Positions 34,736-46,172 of a DNA stretch of 64,000 nt are shown in pieces. Origin of the DNA: Dactylonectria macrodidyma. Lineage: Eukaryota; Ascomycota; Sordariomycetes; Hypocreales; Nectriaceae. The notes under the pieces were generated by a model. The model was not told the DNA's origin and searched no databases. It was given only the letters and a program-made list of their open reading frames with translations. The translations under genes were made by a program, and so were the position numbers. The number at the start of each line of letters is the position of its first letter. The stretch's first letter is position 1. The stretch lies in assembly GCA_020744425.1 (NCBI GenBank), contig JAGMUV010000020.1, positions 124,001 to 188,000 of the forward strand, in the 5' to 3' direction.

Positions 34736-35170
34736 TTACTTATACAATGACCAAAATCCTTATTTAACTTCACTTATACATAAAATAACAACCAAGAGGT
34801 CTAATTAGTCCATTTCAACTGATTTTTTATAAAATAACTAATGAATTTTCTAAATATTAAAAAACTAGCTAATAAAAACAAAGGAAAAACGAGCTATTCT
34901 GAATCTTCAACCTCAGGCGTTTTTATTCGCCTTCTTGCCCTCTTGACATTCTGAATGTTAGAAAATTCCTTATTTGGGTCTTTATAAACCCTTCCTCTTT
35001 TCTTAGCCTTTGATTGGCTTGAATCTCGGTCTTAGACTAGAATTCTGTCTTCTAAATGGGCGTTGTGTAAGTAAAGGTTATTATAACCCCGGTCAATAGC
35101 CCGAAATAGCTGCCTTGTGGTTAGGCTGTTGAGAAGTTCCTTCTTTTTAGAATGGACTAATAAAGCAATG

Positions 35171-35326
35171 TGTCAAATGTTAGAGTGAATTTCTTGTGTT
35201 CATATAGAATCAACTGGAAGTTGCTTGCTAAGCCTGTGGCAATAGGTGGCAACTGTCATCTTTGATAACAATATTTATCAGCTTTTCAAGCTACTTCCAT
35301 AAGCTTCCTTTTGCCACTATTTAACA
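35171..35326 (-). repeat. copia LTR (left, 3' LTR of the element)
   Basis: 156 bp, starts TGTCAAATGTTAG and ends TATTTAACA in plus orientation (TGT...ACA). It differs from the right copy at several positions, almost all G/A or C/T. Confidence 0.92.
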
Positions 35327-38300
35327 CACCCCCTTAGGCTCAAGTAGGTCCCTATTAAGCCTGTATTTTATAGGCAGTCTTCTATGTTTTAGAGCCTTTC
35401 TTCTATTCCTTCCTGCTTCCGGTTCTGCTATTTTTCCTAAATATCGTCTAGGCTAAGTTAATAAAAGAAGCGGTTCCATTTTCCTACTAGCAGGGCCTTT
35501 ATTAAGCCGTCTATAACCATATCTATTAACTTAGTATATTTAACCTAAATTTTCCCTCCTTAAACCTCCTGCCTTAGTTAGTAATTATGGATATCCATAT
35601 GCCTTAGCTTAGTCTTTAAGGTAACTATTTTAGTAATCATAAGGTTGATAGTCTAAGTGTTATTACAGTCAATCTAGATGATTGAGTCATCTAGTTAAAC
35701 TATAAGCTCCTTTAGCAGTCAGCTTATATAGAGGGACTCCTTAGCTGCCTGCGCTAAGGCTAGGAGTTCTGCTTCTATTATAGATATAGTGACTATATCT
35801 TACTTACTAGCTCTCCAACTAATCAACCCATTAAATAGCTTAATTATATAAGCTTACGAACTTTTTCAGTTAAGAGTATTATCTATAAAGGAGGCATCGC
35901 TAGTAACTTTAAGGCCACCAGGCCCCCCGAAGGCTAGGGCTCAGTGCTTAGTATATATAAGGTAGTAGATAATGCAGTCAGCAGCTTCTTAATAGGCTTT
36001 GCCTAGATTAGTAAGGAATCGTGCTAATCTAAAGATAGCGAAGGCTATATTAAGTCAGGTGTTAATAGCGATATAGAGGACTGAGCCAACCTTACATTAG
36101 TAGTATTGAATTTCTGCTAGGGTTACTAGCCCTATTTAAGGCTGTAACTCTATTTAAGTCATTAGTACTATAGCTATTCCTTTATTAGCTAGGTTTGCAA
36201 TTTTATTAATATAGGCTATTTAAGATAGCCAAATCTTTCTTAAAGGTCAGTCCTATATAACTTCCATTCTAAAGAACCATTATATAGGATTGCTGCTTAT
36301 TAGCTTATATCTTAATTAGAGCTATTTAATCATTTCCTTAGCCTTATCTTCTTAAGCTTTTCAGTAGGCTATAATAATATTATTAATATAGAAGAAGAAG
36401 AGGATTCCTTCCTTCTTAAAGCAGTAAGGCTCGTAAGGAATTTATATATAACCAAGCTCTAAGAGGGTTTTTAAGAGCTCCTTCTACTACAGTAAGGAAG
36501 AGACTTATAGCCTGTATAAAGCTTTATTTAGTTATAAAATAGTCCCTGCCTTCTTATATCCTGAAGGCATATGTATAAAGATATCCTAATTAATTAGGGC
36601 ATGTATGAATGCATTAACTACATTATATTAAACCATTTTTAAGTCAAACTTAGCTACTATTACTATTAGGGTTCGAAAGGACCTTCTAGCTAGTGTAGCT
36701 GCATATATCTCTTACAATCTCCTTTTAGCTTATTAGTCTCCTCTAACCACTAGCCATACCTTACACTTCTAAAAGCGGCCATACTTATCACACTTATAGA
36801 CATATACCCACATATAGCCAAGGACCTATTATTTAAAGGCTCGAGGGTCTTTAGCTCGTATCTCAGTCTAAGACCTCATTTCCTTATGACTTTAAAGGTA
36901 ATCTTCTTCAGCCTTTTAAAAGAGTTTTCTAAACGGATAATCCATAAGATCTTAGTGTTTCCTTAGGGGTAGCAGCAGATTGCTTCTATATATCTTCACC
37001 CCCTAACGGAGCTTCCGTTCTATTAAAGTATGCAGAAGGGTCTTTCTTCCGGCTAGGAAGGCTGCCTACTAAAGAACTATTATTATACCTTCATTCGTCT
37101 CGATCGTAGGCTCGACTTCTTAATAGAGCGTTTGGATAGAATGTGCTAGAAGGGCTGATAGTGGCGACTCTGGTAGCGTTAGAAAAGGGACAAATTTTGC
37201 CGTTATATATAGACTGCTGATATGTTTGACTGTTTCGTCGGCTTCTTCCGCTAGTTATGTTCCCTTATCGTCAGTAAGAGCGTCTATTAGAAGGGTTACT
37301 TCGAAGGAGTCTTTAGCTTCGAATTCTTCGAAGCTGTCTTTATCTAGAAGGGCAGACTCTTGCGCGAATTTGGCTATTTCGTTAAGATCGACTTTAAGAA
37401 GATCATCCTTAAATCGTTCCCAGTCTCTATTATAGATCTCATCTTCATTAAATATAATGTCTTAAGTGTTGACTATCCGGTTAATCGTAGGGATCTAGAT
37501 CCTATAGATATTCAAGGACCTATAGCTTACTAAGAAGCCGATCCAGCCTTTAGGCTTAAGTCGCATTTTACAGTTAACCTTCTATTAGGCATCTGAGGTC
37601 ATTACATAGGCCTTATAGCCAAATACTCATAGATATATCTAATCCGGCTGCTTTTTCAGTTATAGAATCCCTCTGGCTTTAGCTAATACTATATGCAGTT
37701 AATCATATAGGGTCTTCCAGCCTGACCTATAGCTAGGCATGCGGTTATGTAAATAAACAGCTATTCTTCCGATTTCTAGCCATAACTAATAAGGAAGCTT
37801 AGCTCCTATCCGCATAGCCCTTTCTTTATCCTTTATCACACCCCCTAAGCGTTCAGCGCCGCCGTTTTAGGCTTATGTATACAGTACTAAAGGCTTGAGG
37901 ATAATTACTCTATCTCTAAGGAAGTCTCTAACCTTTAATTTGACCTCCATAATCTTATTATTACATTTAATAACTCTGACCTTAAGGCTATATTACTATT
38001 TAATATAATTTAAGAAGGCTTTAAAAGCTGTAATAATAGTATTTATCATACAGGCTATAAGATAGTAATCCCAGATATATCCAGTAGCTTAGCAGGTCAG
38101 TAATATCTATAAGGTATAGCTGCCTATGCCTTCTTTATAGTTATAGAAGTTAATAGTAATATGCTTATTAGCAGTCTGATCAGACTGCTTCGGAGCCCGT
38201 CTGACGTGCCTCTTGACCTTTAATATCCTATAGGCTTCGTATTTAATAGTAATTAGACCTCGAATTTGCACCCCTTAAGATACTAAGACTAAGTATTCAA

Positions 38301-40050
38301 AAGCTTATAGCCCTGGGTGCCCTAAGCAGCTATGCTAGCAGATGGCTTCTCCTATCAAAGGGGCCCGTTTAGTATAAGAGGTGAATTTCCTATAGGCTGT
38401 AAAGGCGGCCTTTAAGGGCCTTACTAAACTATATTTAATAACGTATTAACCGTATAGGTCTTGGATCGGGCATGCAAGTGTTTGATCGAGCTATCGGAGA
38501 GTCGTTAGGTCGTACTGGTTATCCTAATAGAGGCCTTTCCTTTGTAGTTAATGTAAGGAGACTAGGGTTATAAGGAGTTAAGAGCAGTAAGCCATATCTT
38601 CAAGTATTAGGGCTTGATTTCTTATAAGCCTGATAGTTATAGTTCCATAGCCTAAGATAGGTAGCTTTCAGTCCCTAGCCTAGATAAAGTCTCCTAGGAT
38701 GGCTTATTAGTAGTTGGCTAGTCTATCTAGGTTATTTATGATCAAGATAGTGGCTCTAGGGTTAAGGATTATAGAGTTTTATAAGGGATAGTTATCCTTT
38801 TGGACTATAAATGCAGCCTTAATTGTAGTGATTGCTTGGCTGTATAGTTATTAATCTTCTTAGCCTTCTTCTTTTAACTATATAGTTCTAGCTTCTAAGG
38901 TCTTAGTTCTTTTTCGTTTAAAGGCTTTGACTTAGGCCTATAAGTCTGAGTCTTCCTTAAGGGCTTTTTCTACCCTTTTCTATAGCCTTTCTCAGGCTTT
39001 GAATCCCTTCTATACCTAACTTAGAAAGATATAGAAGCATTTCTTCAATTCGTAGAATAGTCCATACACTAGGCATTTCTCCTATCTCTCCTTAGGAGGC
39101 TACTAACGTTTCTTTCCTCTCTTCTTTAAGGAGTGGTATTAGTTTTTAATAGTAGAAGCATCCCTTTTATTATCCTAGGGGTCCTCCTTAGTATAACTTA
39201 TAGAAAACGTACTACGGGCTACTTAGCCCTTTATAGCTTCTATATCTTAGAGCTCGTTTCAGAAGTCATTCCCTAAATCCCAGTATAAGAGAGCTCCCTT
39301 TTATAATAGAGGCTTTAAAGAGATTTTATATAACGCAGTCTAGCTTAGTAAAACTTATACGGTTATATTAAAGAAGTCCTAAGCCTACGCACGGCTATAT
39401 AGGGTTTCTAGAACCTCTTATTATTACCCTTTAGCTAAGGTTTCTTCCTAATGATCTAGCCACTTAAAGGCTTAGCTTATGCTCTTTAGGGCAATTTTTA
39501 TTAAAGTAAGATATTTAGTTCAAATATCTCTTACTTCATCTTCTTCAGACCTGCTGCATCAGGCCCATAAGTTCTAGTGCCATTCAAATATTAATTCATA
39601 GGATTGATAGTAGGTTAGAATGAGATTCAGAGAGATAGTTCTAACAATCTAATCTTAAAGGCTTCTAAGAGCCTTCTATTCCTTTTTAAAGATCTTCTCT
39701 TCGAGCTGATAGAAGGTAAGATCTTATTAAAAAATCTTCTGGCCTTAATTAATTAGATCAGATATAGACTATCTTCCGCTAGTTATTTCTTAGATATCAT
39801 CTAGGGAGCTTTCTTCAGAATTAGCCGTCTAAGACCGTATTATACATTAGGTAGTAACTATTTTTATATATTTTCATTTTCTAATATTCAATATAGCTAG
39901 TTCTTCTTTAAGAAAAGTCTTCTTTTTAAAGTATTATTAAAGCTTAAGACTATTAACTTAGAGGAAAAATTCATACTCCTAATTACGAAAGTCGCCAGGC
40001 TTAGAGAGGGTTACTATAAGACCTTCCTTCTGGGGCTTAGATAGAGACAT
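35327..40050 (-). pseudogene. copia gag-pol, dead
   Basis: Fragments of a gag-pol polyprotein can be followed on the minus strand from the ATG at 40050 (gag) through a long TA-rich region to RNase H-like sequence near 35.5-35.9 kb. At 36379-36390 the minus strand reads TAT ATT AAT AAT (Tyr-Ile-Asn-Asn) at the position of the reverse transcriptase YVDD box, with the usual hydrophobic flanks (FFF before, IIIA after). All reading frames carry frequent stops, so no product is made. Confidence 0.8.
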
Positions 40051-40167
40051 TATATATATAAGAAAAAGGTCCTAAAAGCCCTTAGCATAATAGATATTTT
40101 AAGGTATTGAAGATATTGAAATAATGATTTTTTAAGATAAATCGGTTAAGGCAGTGAGACTCTTAAT

Positions 40168-40323
40168 TATCAAATGTTAGAGTGAATTTCTTGTGTTCAT
40201 GTAGAATCAACTGGAAGTTACTTGCTAAGCCTGTAGCAATAGGTAGCAACTATCATCTTTAATGACAATATTTATCAGCTTTTCAAGCTACTTCCATAAG
40301 CTTCCTTTTGCCACTATTTAACA
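40168..40323 (-). repeat. copia LTR (right, 5' LTR of the element)
   Basis: 156 bp, same ends as the left LTR except the second base (TGT to TAT), a CpA-to-TpA change on the opposite strand. The target duplication CAATG follows at 40324-40328. Confidence 0.92.
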
Positions 40324-41684
40324 CAATGTCTCTTAAAGTCTTAGGGGTTATAAAAGGGCTGATTTCAGACCTCTGATTCGTCTTTAGAGAAATGGAGGCT
40401 CCTAATTAGACCGTAATTAAGTCCTTAGGATCCTTAATAACGAATTTACTACCCATTGGCTTTAAGATGTTGATTAGCCATAACCCGGCTCCTTTCTAAT
40501 TCGAACGGATATTTTGAATAGTAATAGCCTTCTTCCTAGCTTAAAAATAGCATTTTAAAAAGTCTTCCTTCCTAATTAGGCCAGCATTAGCAATAGGATT
40601 GGCTAGTAGTAAAGCAGCCTGATATATAGCTTTAAGTGGCCTAAAGACTGATATATTAAGAGGCTGAAGAATGTAGCTTATGTAAGGTAGTAAATAGAGT
40701 AAATGGACCCTATTGGTCATATAAATACGCATAAAATCAGGCGTTATATATAATCCATGCCTATCTAGGATAAGAAGCCGCTTTTCATTAGCCCGAGCAG
40801 GCTTTAAGCCTAGAAGAAAGACTTCCTATAGCCACGCAAGCCCAATTTCGTTATTAGTCTATCCCTTTTTAGATAATGTAAATCTCCAATTGGTCAGAAA
40901 GTCTAATTCTTCAGGAAACTATTAATACTAGACGTCTTTGCCTTTAAAGATAACCAATAGGTCAAGGCACCTTCCCGTTACGGAAATAACCTCAAGAATA
41001 GATATCCAGTTAAGGTTTTGTAGCTATTTCTTAATCGTTAATTGAAGCTCTGATTGGCTAACTACAAGCCCGTTAGATCCAGGCCCTTAGAAGACTCCAA
41101 TTTCGTTAAGATTCTAACGGTTACGTTAAGGGATCGATACGACCTCTGGTTGGCCCAATAGATCAAAGAGCCCGCTAATAGCAGCCGGATTTGCTCCATT
41201 TATCCTTTTCCGGTCGATTCCCTTTCCTTTGAGCGTTTTTATTCGCGGGTTGCGGCGCAGGAAGCCCTTCATCCAGTGTTTTCCGAGTCGTTAGTTAGTG
41301 CCGCTTTGGCCCAACAAGGAAATCGCCAACTTCCGGATCTGGCCATGCGTTAACGCTATGCCGAGCTTATCTTAAAAGATGATCTAATCAGTGAGCTGGT
41401 CTTCCTAATATTTAGAAAGCACCTGACGCCATTCGTGGGCTTCATTGCGGCTAGGTACGCCATTTATCTTGCTGTGTAGGGTTGATTTAGGGACTCCGCG
41501 CTGATTGGCTGCTTTTAATAATGATACGCCATTTCTCATATCCTGAATGGCTAGTTTAAGGTCTTCTTAGGTGTATTTAGGCATAAAAAATAAGGTTATA
41601 AGGTTGAATTGACGAATTGAGTGTTATTGAAGGAAGAAACGCGTGTGGCTAGAGACGCGTTGTGGTTGACGCGGCTGTAAGTGG

Positions 41685-41727
41685 GGCGTTCAGCTAAGCC
41701 CCTGTTCATCTAATGGGTGCGCTGACT
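41685..41727 (-). repeat. right terminal inverted repeat (43 bp)
   Basis: Exact reverse complement of the left repeat; followed by the TA duplication at 41728-41729. Confidence 0.95.
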
Positions 41728-41800
41728 TATATTCCTCAGTAGTCCTCTGGGGCGCGACCGTTTTCGCTTTATCACACCTTGATGACTGAGTTCTTCTATC

Positions 41801-44800
41801 CTAAAAACCACAGCGATCCTCCCAGGGAAACGAACAATTCTCGACGCCTCTATCTACCGCTTCGAAAGGATGGGCAATGCCAATTGACAAACCCAGCGAA
41901 CCATCCCCACAGGAAACAAGGGGCAGCGCCATAGCATTGGATGGGAAGAAGGTGTAAATATCTCGAGCTTTTCCCGCAATCTCGCCCATATTATATTGGC
42001 ATACTTTCATTGGCGATGATGCCATTAGCCAGCTTAGCTTGAGGAAACGTAGGAGGAGCGCGTACGTATCTTGCGACTCGGGCTCCGTTGGTGTTGCAGA
42101 AAAGCTGGTGCCCTCATCGCGTAGATCATCGTTCGCCGCCTCTTTGCGACGTAGCATGAGCAGTATGAGATCCATCAAGGAGAGGATTGCGTGAGCGTCG
42201 TGGAAGTTGAACTTGTCAAATTCGCTTTCGATAGTGACTGTGACTTGTATGAACCGGAGCAGGAATTGCCAGGGTGTCCAGCATTCGTAGTCGGGCACTA
42301 TGTTCTTCCATTTGAAATGCCAAATGTGACCTAGATCACCATGCTGGAGTATCTTGGCCGAGGGGTCAAACTTCAAGGTTGATATTGCGTGGCCTATTCG
42401 CGAGCATATACGACCGTCGGTCTCCTCCACGAACGAAATGAGTAGGGTTACAACCAACTGGTTAGACGTGAAGCCCAGACGCTCCCGATCTTCCATGTTG
42501 AGTACCCATGGAGGTGCGCTGATGAAGCATGACAATGCGAATGCCCGACGAAAGTTCAACTTGAATCGCATGGCTGTCTTGTCCATGGCACGCTGGACAA
42601 CTTCACATCTTTCGTCGGGTCTCGGAAAGATCGAGTTCAGTGGATGAAGTTCTCGTAGGGCCTTCTGGGCTGCGGGAAGATAGGTTTGATGTAGAGCTTG
42701 TTGCACTGTTTCGGGAAGCTTTTCGCAATACCGCAGGAGTCGGCAAATCGGCCAGCTGTAGTCCGACCATTGGTCAGACGATACCTGAGGAATGGATTGT
42801 AGTTCGGCTACCGTCGACGCGACTAAGGCCACGTGAGCATCAAATGATGTTCCGGCAGTGAGCAGCGTCATCTTTTCCCAGTTGTTTCGAAGTTGGAGGA
42901 ACTCAACGACGGTTCGATGCATGAACCCAATGGTGACGTATTCCGCACTGGCTGCCGTAATAGTCCTCTGAAACTCGAGCAAGCCCCAGCACCGGCTACG
43001 TAGCCGACGTTCAATGGACTTAGCAATGCGCTGCGCTTTGGTTTCTGACAGGCGAGGAAGCGGGTTGTGTATAACCCCTTGGTAGTCGTCGTCCTCGGCA
43101 AATGATAACTGCAGCGGTGTCATGGGGCGCGCCTGGCTGACTTCTAGGTTTCGAATGGCGAGTTGTAAGTATTTGGAACTCGCCCTCTGGTCCCTGTGAT
43201 GGATTGAGCTAAGCATTCGTTCGTAAAGCTGCTCCAGGTCTGGAGGCAGGCTGTTTATCTCATCTTCCAGTTCGGGTATCGTGCTAGAACGTTGCAGCCC
43301 GGCAATGACGAGTCGCACGACTAAAACTACCCATAGAAACACGCCGCAGGCTCCAGTGACAATAATGTCTACGAGTCTCGCAACTGTATCTGGTTCTTCT
43401 ATCTCTTTCAGGATCGGATTCTCCCCCAAGTGGTCCGTGATGTAGATTTGTATGTCGGATTTCGTAAGATCCTGCAAGCGCAGATATGGGCAGTGCTTGA
43501 ATCGCTCGCAGCAAACAGGCACCGGTCGGCCTGCGAGAATCATTTTAATGGATGGAGACTTGGTAGTGTGCACGAAGAGATCGCAGAGCTCATTGAGATC
43601 GCCGATATACTCGTCGAGGCCATCTACCACGAAGCAAATGCTCATCGATTCTGGGACTGCGTCTGTGAGGCGCCGGAACGCCAGTCTCAGCTCTGCTTCC
43701 GTCAGTACGATGGGGCCATTGAGTATCCCCGTCGTGATTTGACGGCAAACGTCCTCGAACAGGGCCCATGCTAGCCCAAGACTTGACCGGGCTTGAAAGA
43801 CGGAAAGGAGGAGCCCTCTCAGCAATCCTGTATGGGACTTTTGCTCGGTCGTCCCAGCGTACCAGAAATAGAATGAGCCGACGACCAGCTGATGGCGCTT
43901 CCCCCCAGCGGTAGACCAAGTCTGTAACGCGTTTGTAAACCGTTTCTCACCAAGGATGTACTTCACCAGAGATGACTTGCCCGATCCCGCTTTTCCTTCG
44001 ATCCAATAACAACCAGACCCCGCCTGCAGCCACTCAAGTAAACCATCACGCTTGTCATCTGTGACCGGCTCCAAGGCCCACGTGAAGGTACGCGCATGAG
44101 CTGCTTCGATGGAGTGTTCTCTCTGGTGGATTTCTCGGAAATGTAGCGCATCCAAAATCAACTGGACATGGTCTCGGGCTTGTCCCGTCGAGAAGACGCG
44201 CTGTTTATCACTTCCCCGCAGCTCATGATCGGGAAACCTTGTCATTCGAGTCGGGTTCTCGAATCGTGTGGTGTTGATGGTGTTGATGTGTCCCGAAATA
44301 TTCTGGCCATCAGTCGACCTAGAGGGCTGGCCAGAGATGTTTCCGAGAATGGTCGGCGGGCCGTCGTCTCGTGGGAGGATGGCGCCGATGGCGCCGGGTT
44401 GTGCGAAGCGGTCATGCGAATGGATTGCGAAAGCCTCAATGATGGTATCGCTTTTGCTGTGCACGTCTTTCAGCATTGCTGACTGTTGCATTTGACAGCT
44501 GTTGAGAACCACGAGCAGGCGAGTATTCAATTGCGCCCGGTATTCCGCGTGTGTCGTGATCAATTCGTCGATCGTGTCCCTGTGCCAGACGGTCCTGAGG
44601 ACGAGTTTCGCACCTTTCCACTTGGTCTTCTTTCTCCCCTTCTGTCTCTTGCCTTTGCTAGGCTTCTGATCTTGCTCCTCGCTAAGCTTCTGATCTTTCG
44701 CCTTGTTCCCAATACCTAATCGGCTTTTAAGTCGATTCAGATCTACTACATTCCTTTGCTCTTTAGAAGACCCCTCCTGCTGCTCCTCATCGTCCATGAC

Positions 44801-45094
44801 AACGTCTAAAGATTCAATGAACTCCCTTATCCTCTCCGAGTTGTCTCGACATTGCCGAGCTAGTTCCATGAGCCCTTTTTCGGCGTCTGTTAGAGATGAT
44901 TCTTCGAAGCCCTGATACTGCCCAAGCAGGATGTCGTTTATCCGGGATAGATCTCCGGACAAATACTTTAGGTGACACGCTGCATTACCCTTTCCCCTCG
45001 AACAAATGTGCACCGTCTCCCGGAAAACCTTGGACCCGAAGTCCAGGAGCTGGGCGATGGAGCTGGCGAGGCCAAGTGCAACTAGCGGCTCCAT
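41801..45094 (-). CDS. NACHT-domain NLR protein (fungal STAND NTPase)
   Basis: Single-exon frame; start at 45094 (MEPLVALGLASSIAQLLDFG) gives 1097 aa, with an alternative ATG at 45118. The N-terminus is the helical domain common in fungal NLRs, followed by a Lys-rich linker. The NACHT ATPase has WIEGKAGSGKSSLVKYI (Walker A, about 367-374), SICFVVDGLDEY (Walker B, about 485-495), then MILAGRPVP and a winged-helix region with LPPDLEQLYERMLSSIHHRD. The rest is a helical C-terminal domain without ankyrin, WD or TPR repeats. Such proteins are intracellular STAND NTPases linked to non-self recognition and programmed cell death. The stop codon is about 70 bp from the transposon TIR, but the frame and its GC content look intact. 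The sensed ligand is unknown. Confidence 0.9.
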   Translation of the reverse strand: MEPLVALGLASSIAQLLDFGSKVFRETVHICSRGKGNAACHLKYLSGDLSRINDILLGQYQGFEESSLTDAEKGLMELARQCRDNSERIREFIESLDVVMDDEEQQEGSSKEQRNVVDLNRLKSRLGIGNKAKDQKLSEEQDQKPSKGKRQKGRKKTKWKGAKLVLRTVWHRDTIDELITTHAEYRAQLNTRLLVVLNSCQMQQSAMLKDVHSKSDTIIEAFAIHSHDRFAQPGAIGAILPRDDGPPTILGNISGQPSRSTDGQNISGHINTINTTRFENPTRMTRFPDHELRGSDKQRVFSTGQARDHVQLILDALHFREIHQREHSIEAAHARTFTWALEPVTDDKRDGLLEWLQAGSGCYWIEGKAGSGKSSLVKYILGEKRFTNALQTWSTAGGKRHQLVVGSFYFWYAGTTEQKSHTGLLRGLLLSVFQARSSLGLAWALFEDVCRQITTGILNGPIVLTEAELRLAFRRLTDAVPESMSICFVVDGLDEYIGDLNELCDLFVHTTKSPSIKMILAGRPVPVCCERFKHCPYLRLQDLTKSDIQIYITDHLGENPILKEIEEPDTVARLVDIIVTGACGVFLWVVLVVRLVIAGLQRSSTIPELEDEINSLPPDLEQLYERMLSSIHHRDQRASSKYLQLAIRNLEVSQARPMTPLQLSFAEDDDYQGVIHNPLPRLSETKAQRIAKSIERRLRSRCWGLLEFQRTITAASAEYVTIGFMHRTVVEFLQLRNNWEKMTLLTAGTSFDAHVALVASTVAELQSIPQVSSDQWSDYSWPICRLLRYCEKLPETVQQALHQTYLPAAQKALRELHPLNSIFPRPDERCEVVQRAMDKTAMRFKLNFRRAFALSCFISAPPWVLNMEDRERLGFTSNQLVVTLLISFVEETDGRICSRIGHAISTLKFDPSAKILQHGDLGHIWHFKWKNIVPDYECWTPWQFLLRFIQVTVTIESEFDKFNFHDAHAILSLMDLILLMLRRKEAANDDLRDEGTSFSATPTEPESQDTYALLLRFLKLSWLMASSPMKVCQYNMGEIAGKARDIYTFFPSNAMALPLVSCGDGSLGLSIGIAHPFEAVDRGVENCSFPWEDRCGF

Positions 45095-46172
45095 GGTCGA
45101 GGCTATCGTTTCGTGCAAGTTCTAGACTAGCCTAGTGTAAGGATCTGAGCTCGTTCTGTAGCTGCGCCAAGGAATCTGGATGCCAGCTTGAGGAAAAGTG
45201 AGGCAAGCGATAGGGGTCGGGGCGTTAAGGAAACGGGAAGCGAGAGGTCTAGATTGGCCGCTGGCGTAAGGGATGGGCTGGGTTGACGCAATTTGACGCA
45301 AATCTCCAGTCCGTCTGCATCGAAAGGAGGTTTGCTTGACTTATGTCATGAGAGACAGTGGCAATGAAACACAATAAAAGTTGTGCTGTTAAACCGAAGC
45401 GCGAAGGGTGCCGCCCGGGAAAAGGGCTGTGATTGCCAGTGGATGTGCCTGCAGGTCTAGTACGATATGCTAATAAGCACACTGTCGCATTTGGTTGCCA
45501 TACTGCAAGAAATTTGGTGACGTGGCCCCAATCCTGAGTACAGTTTCTTGGTGCCCAAGGCGTACCAGTCTGCCCCGACCTCCCATCGTATCAGAATCTT
45601 TGCGCCGCCCAAGAAAGTGCACAAATACTGACGGAAAATTCTGTTGCCTCTTAGGCAGCATTGCAGCAATTGCTGAGCGTGGGTGGGCACGTAGCCCGGC
45701 CTTTATGTGCCAAGAGAGAAATGAGAGCAGATGTAGGGGGAAGAGGAAAAGAGAAGAAAACGAGTTTTTGCACGCCTGTAATGACTCGGACGATCGGGCT
45801 CTTCTATACATCCGACATTTATCGCTGCCTACAAGTCAAGTCTTAGCAATCCAAACCTCAAAAAACCAAGCTAAATCAAGAAAACCTTACATCTCAAGCA
45901 AACTCAAATCATAACGGCTTAGTAAGGCTTGATGTTTCTTAAGTAGACAGACAGATATTAATTTCTGGCTCTGAATCTACTGAATTCACCCCTACCCCAT
46001 CGCGTATCCAACACCCTTTATGCAGCGCACTCCCCGACAAGTTGCTGCGGACCAAAAGTGGGAAAAAGTTTGGTGGGACAGCTAAGGGCCACGTTCCGGC
46101 CTGCTTCGCCACCCAACCACCGACTCACGTCTTACAATCTAGGCTGTTCTTAACATCATTGATGGTTCTAGT
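45095..46172. other. intergenic, NLR promoter
   Basis: Upstream region of the NLR gene; open frames near 45457-45914 occur on both strands without motifs. Confidence 0.45.

Larger units (their letters stand above)
35171..40323 (-). mobile_element. Ty1/copia LTR retrotransposon, RIP-mutated, nested in the pogo element
   Basis: 5153 bp between matching 156-bp LTRs, flanked by CAATG on both sides (35166-35170 and 40324-40328), the 5-bp target duplication. A purine-rich tract next to the left LTR (minus-strand CTAAGGGGG) marks the polypurine tract, so the element is on the minus strand. The gag start is near 40050 (MSLSKPQKEGLIVTLSKPGD). The reverse transcriptase active site is near 36390, where YVDD now reads YINN. 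Stops are dense in all frames; the internal region is strongly TA-rich. Confidence 0.92.
34894..41584 (-). pseudogene. pogo-type transposase (HTH_Tc5 + DDE_1), dead
   Basis: From an ATG at 41584 the minus strand reads an N-terminal helix-turn-helix (AIQDMRNGVSLLKAANQRGV, PKSTLHSKING), a second DNA-binding region (GQIRKLAISLLG, HWMKGFLRRNPRIK), part of the DDE catalytic core (LLILDRHGLYIT) and YILQPLNISVFRPLKAIYQA, the usual block after it. Many TAA and TAG stops interrupt it. The frame breaks at the copia insertion (40324-40328), resumes at 35170 and ends at a stop at 34894-34896, after a basic tail RARRRIKTPEVEDSE. No activity is possible from this copy. Confidence 0.85.
34693..41727 (-). 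mobile_element. Fot1/pogo-type DNA transposon, RIP-mutated, split by a copia element
   Basis: Bounded by 43-bp perfect terminal inverted repeats (34693-34735 and 41685-41727) and by TA on both sides (34691-34692, 41728-41729), the target duplication of Tc1/mariner-pogo elements. Total length is 7035 bp; subtracting the inserted copia element and its 5-bp duplication leaves 1877 bp, the usual size of Fot1-like elements. The transposase frame is on the minus strand. The element ends about 70 bp from the NLR stop codon. Confidence 0.92.

Noticed and set aside
37226..37435. 69-codon Ser-rich frame in the transposon zone
   Set aside because: Antisense to copia pol; arises from TA/TC-rich decayed sequence.
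44240..44330. Repeated Asn-Ile-Ser-Gly words in the NLR linker as an amyloid signalling motif
   Set aside because: Only two short copies, not at the N-terminus, and no match to a known HET-s, sigma or PP-type pattern that I can verify.
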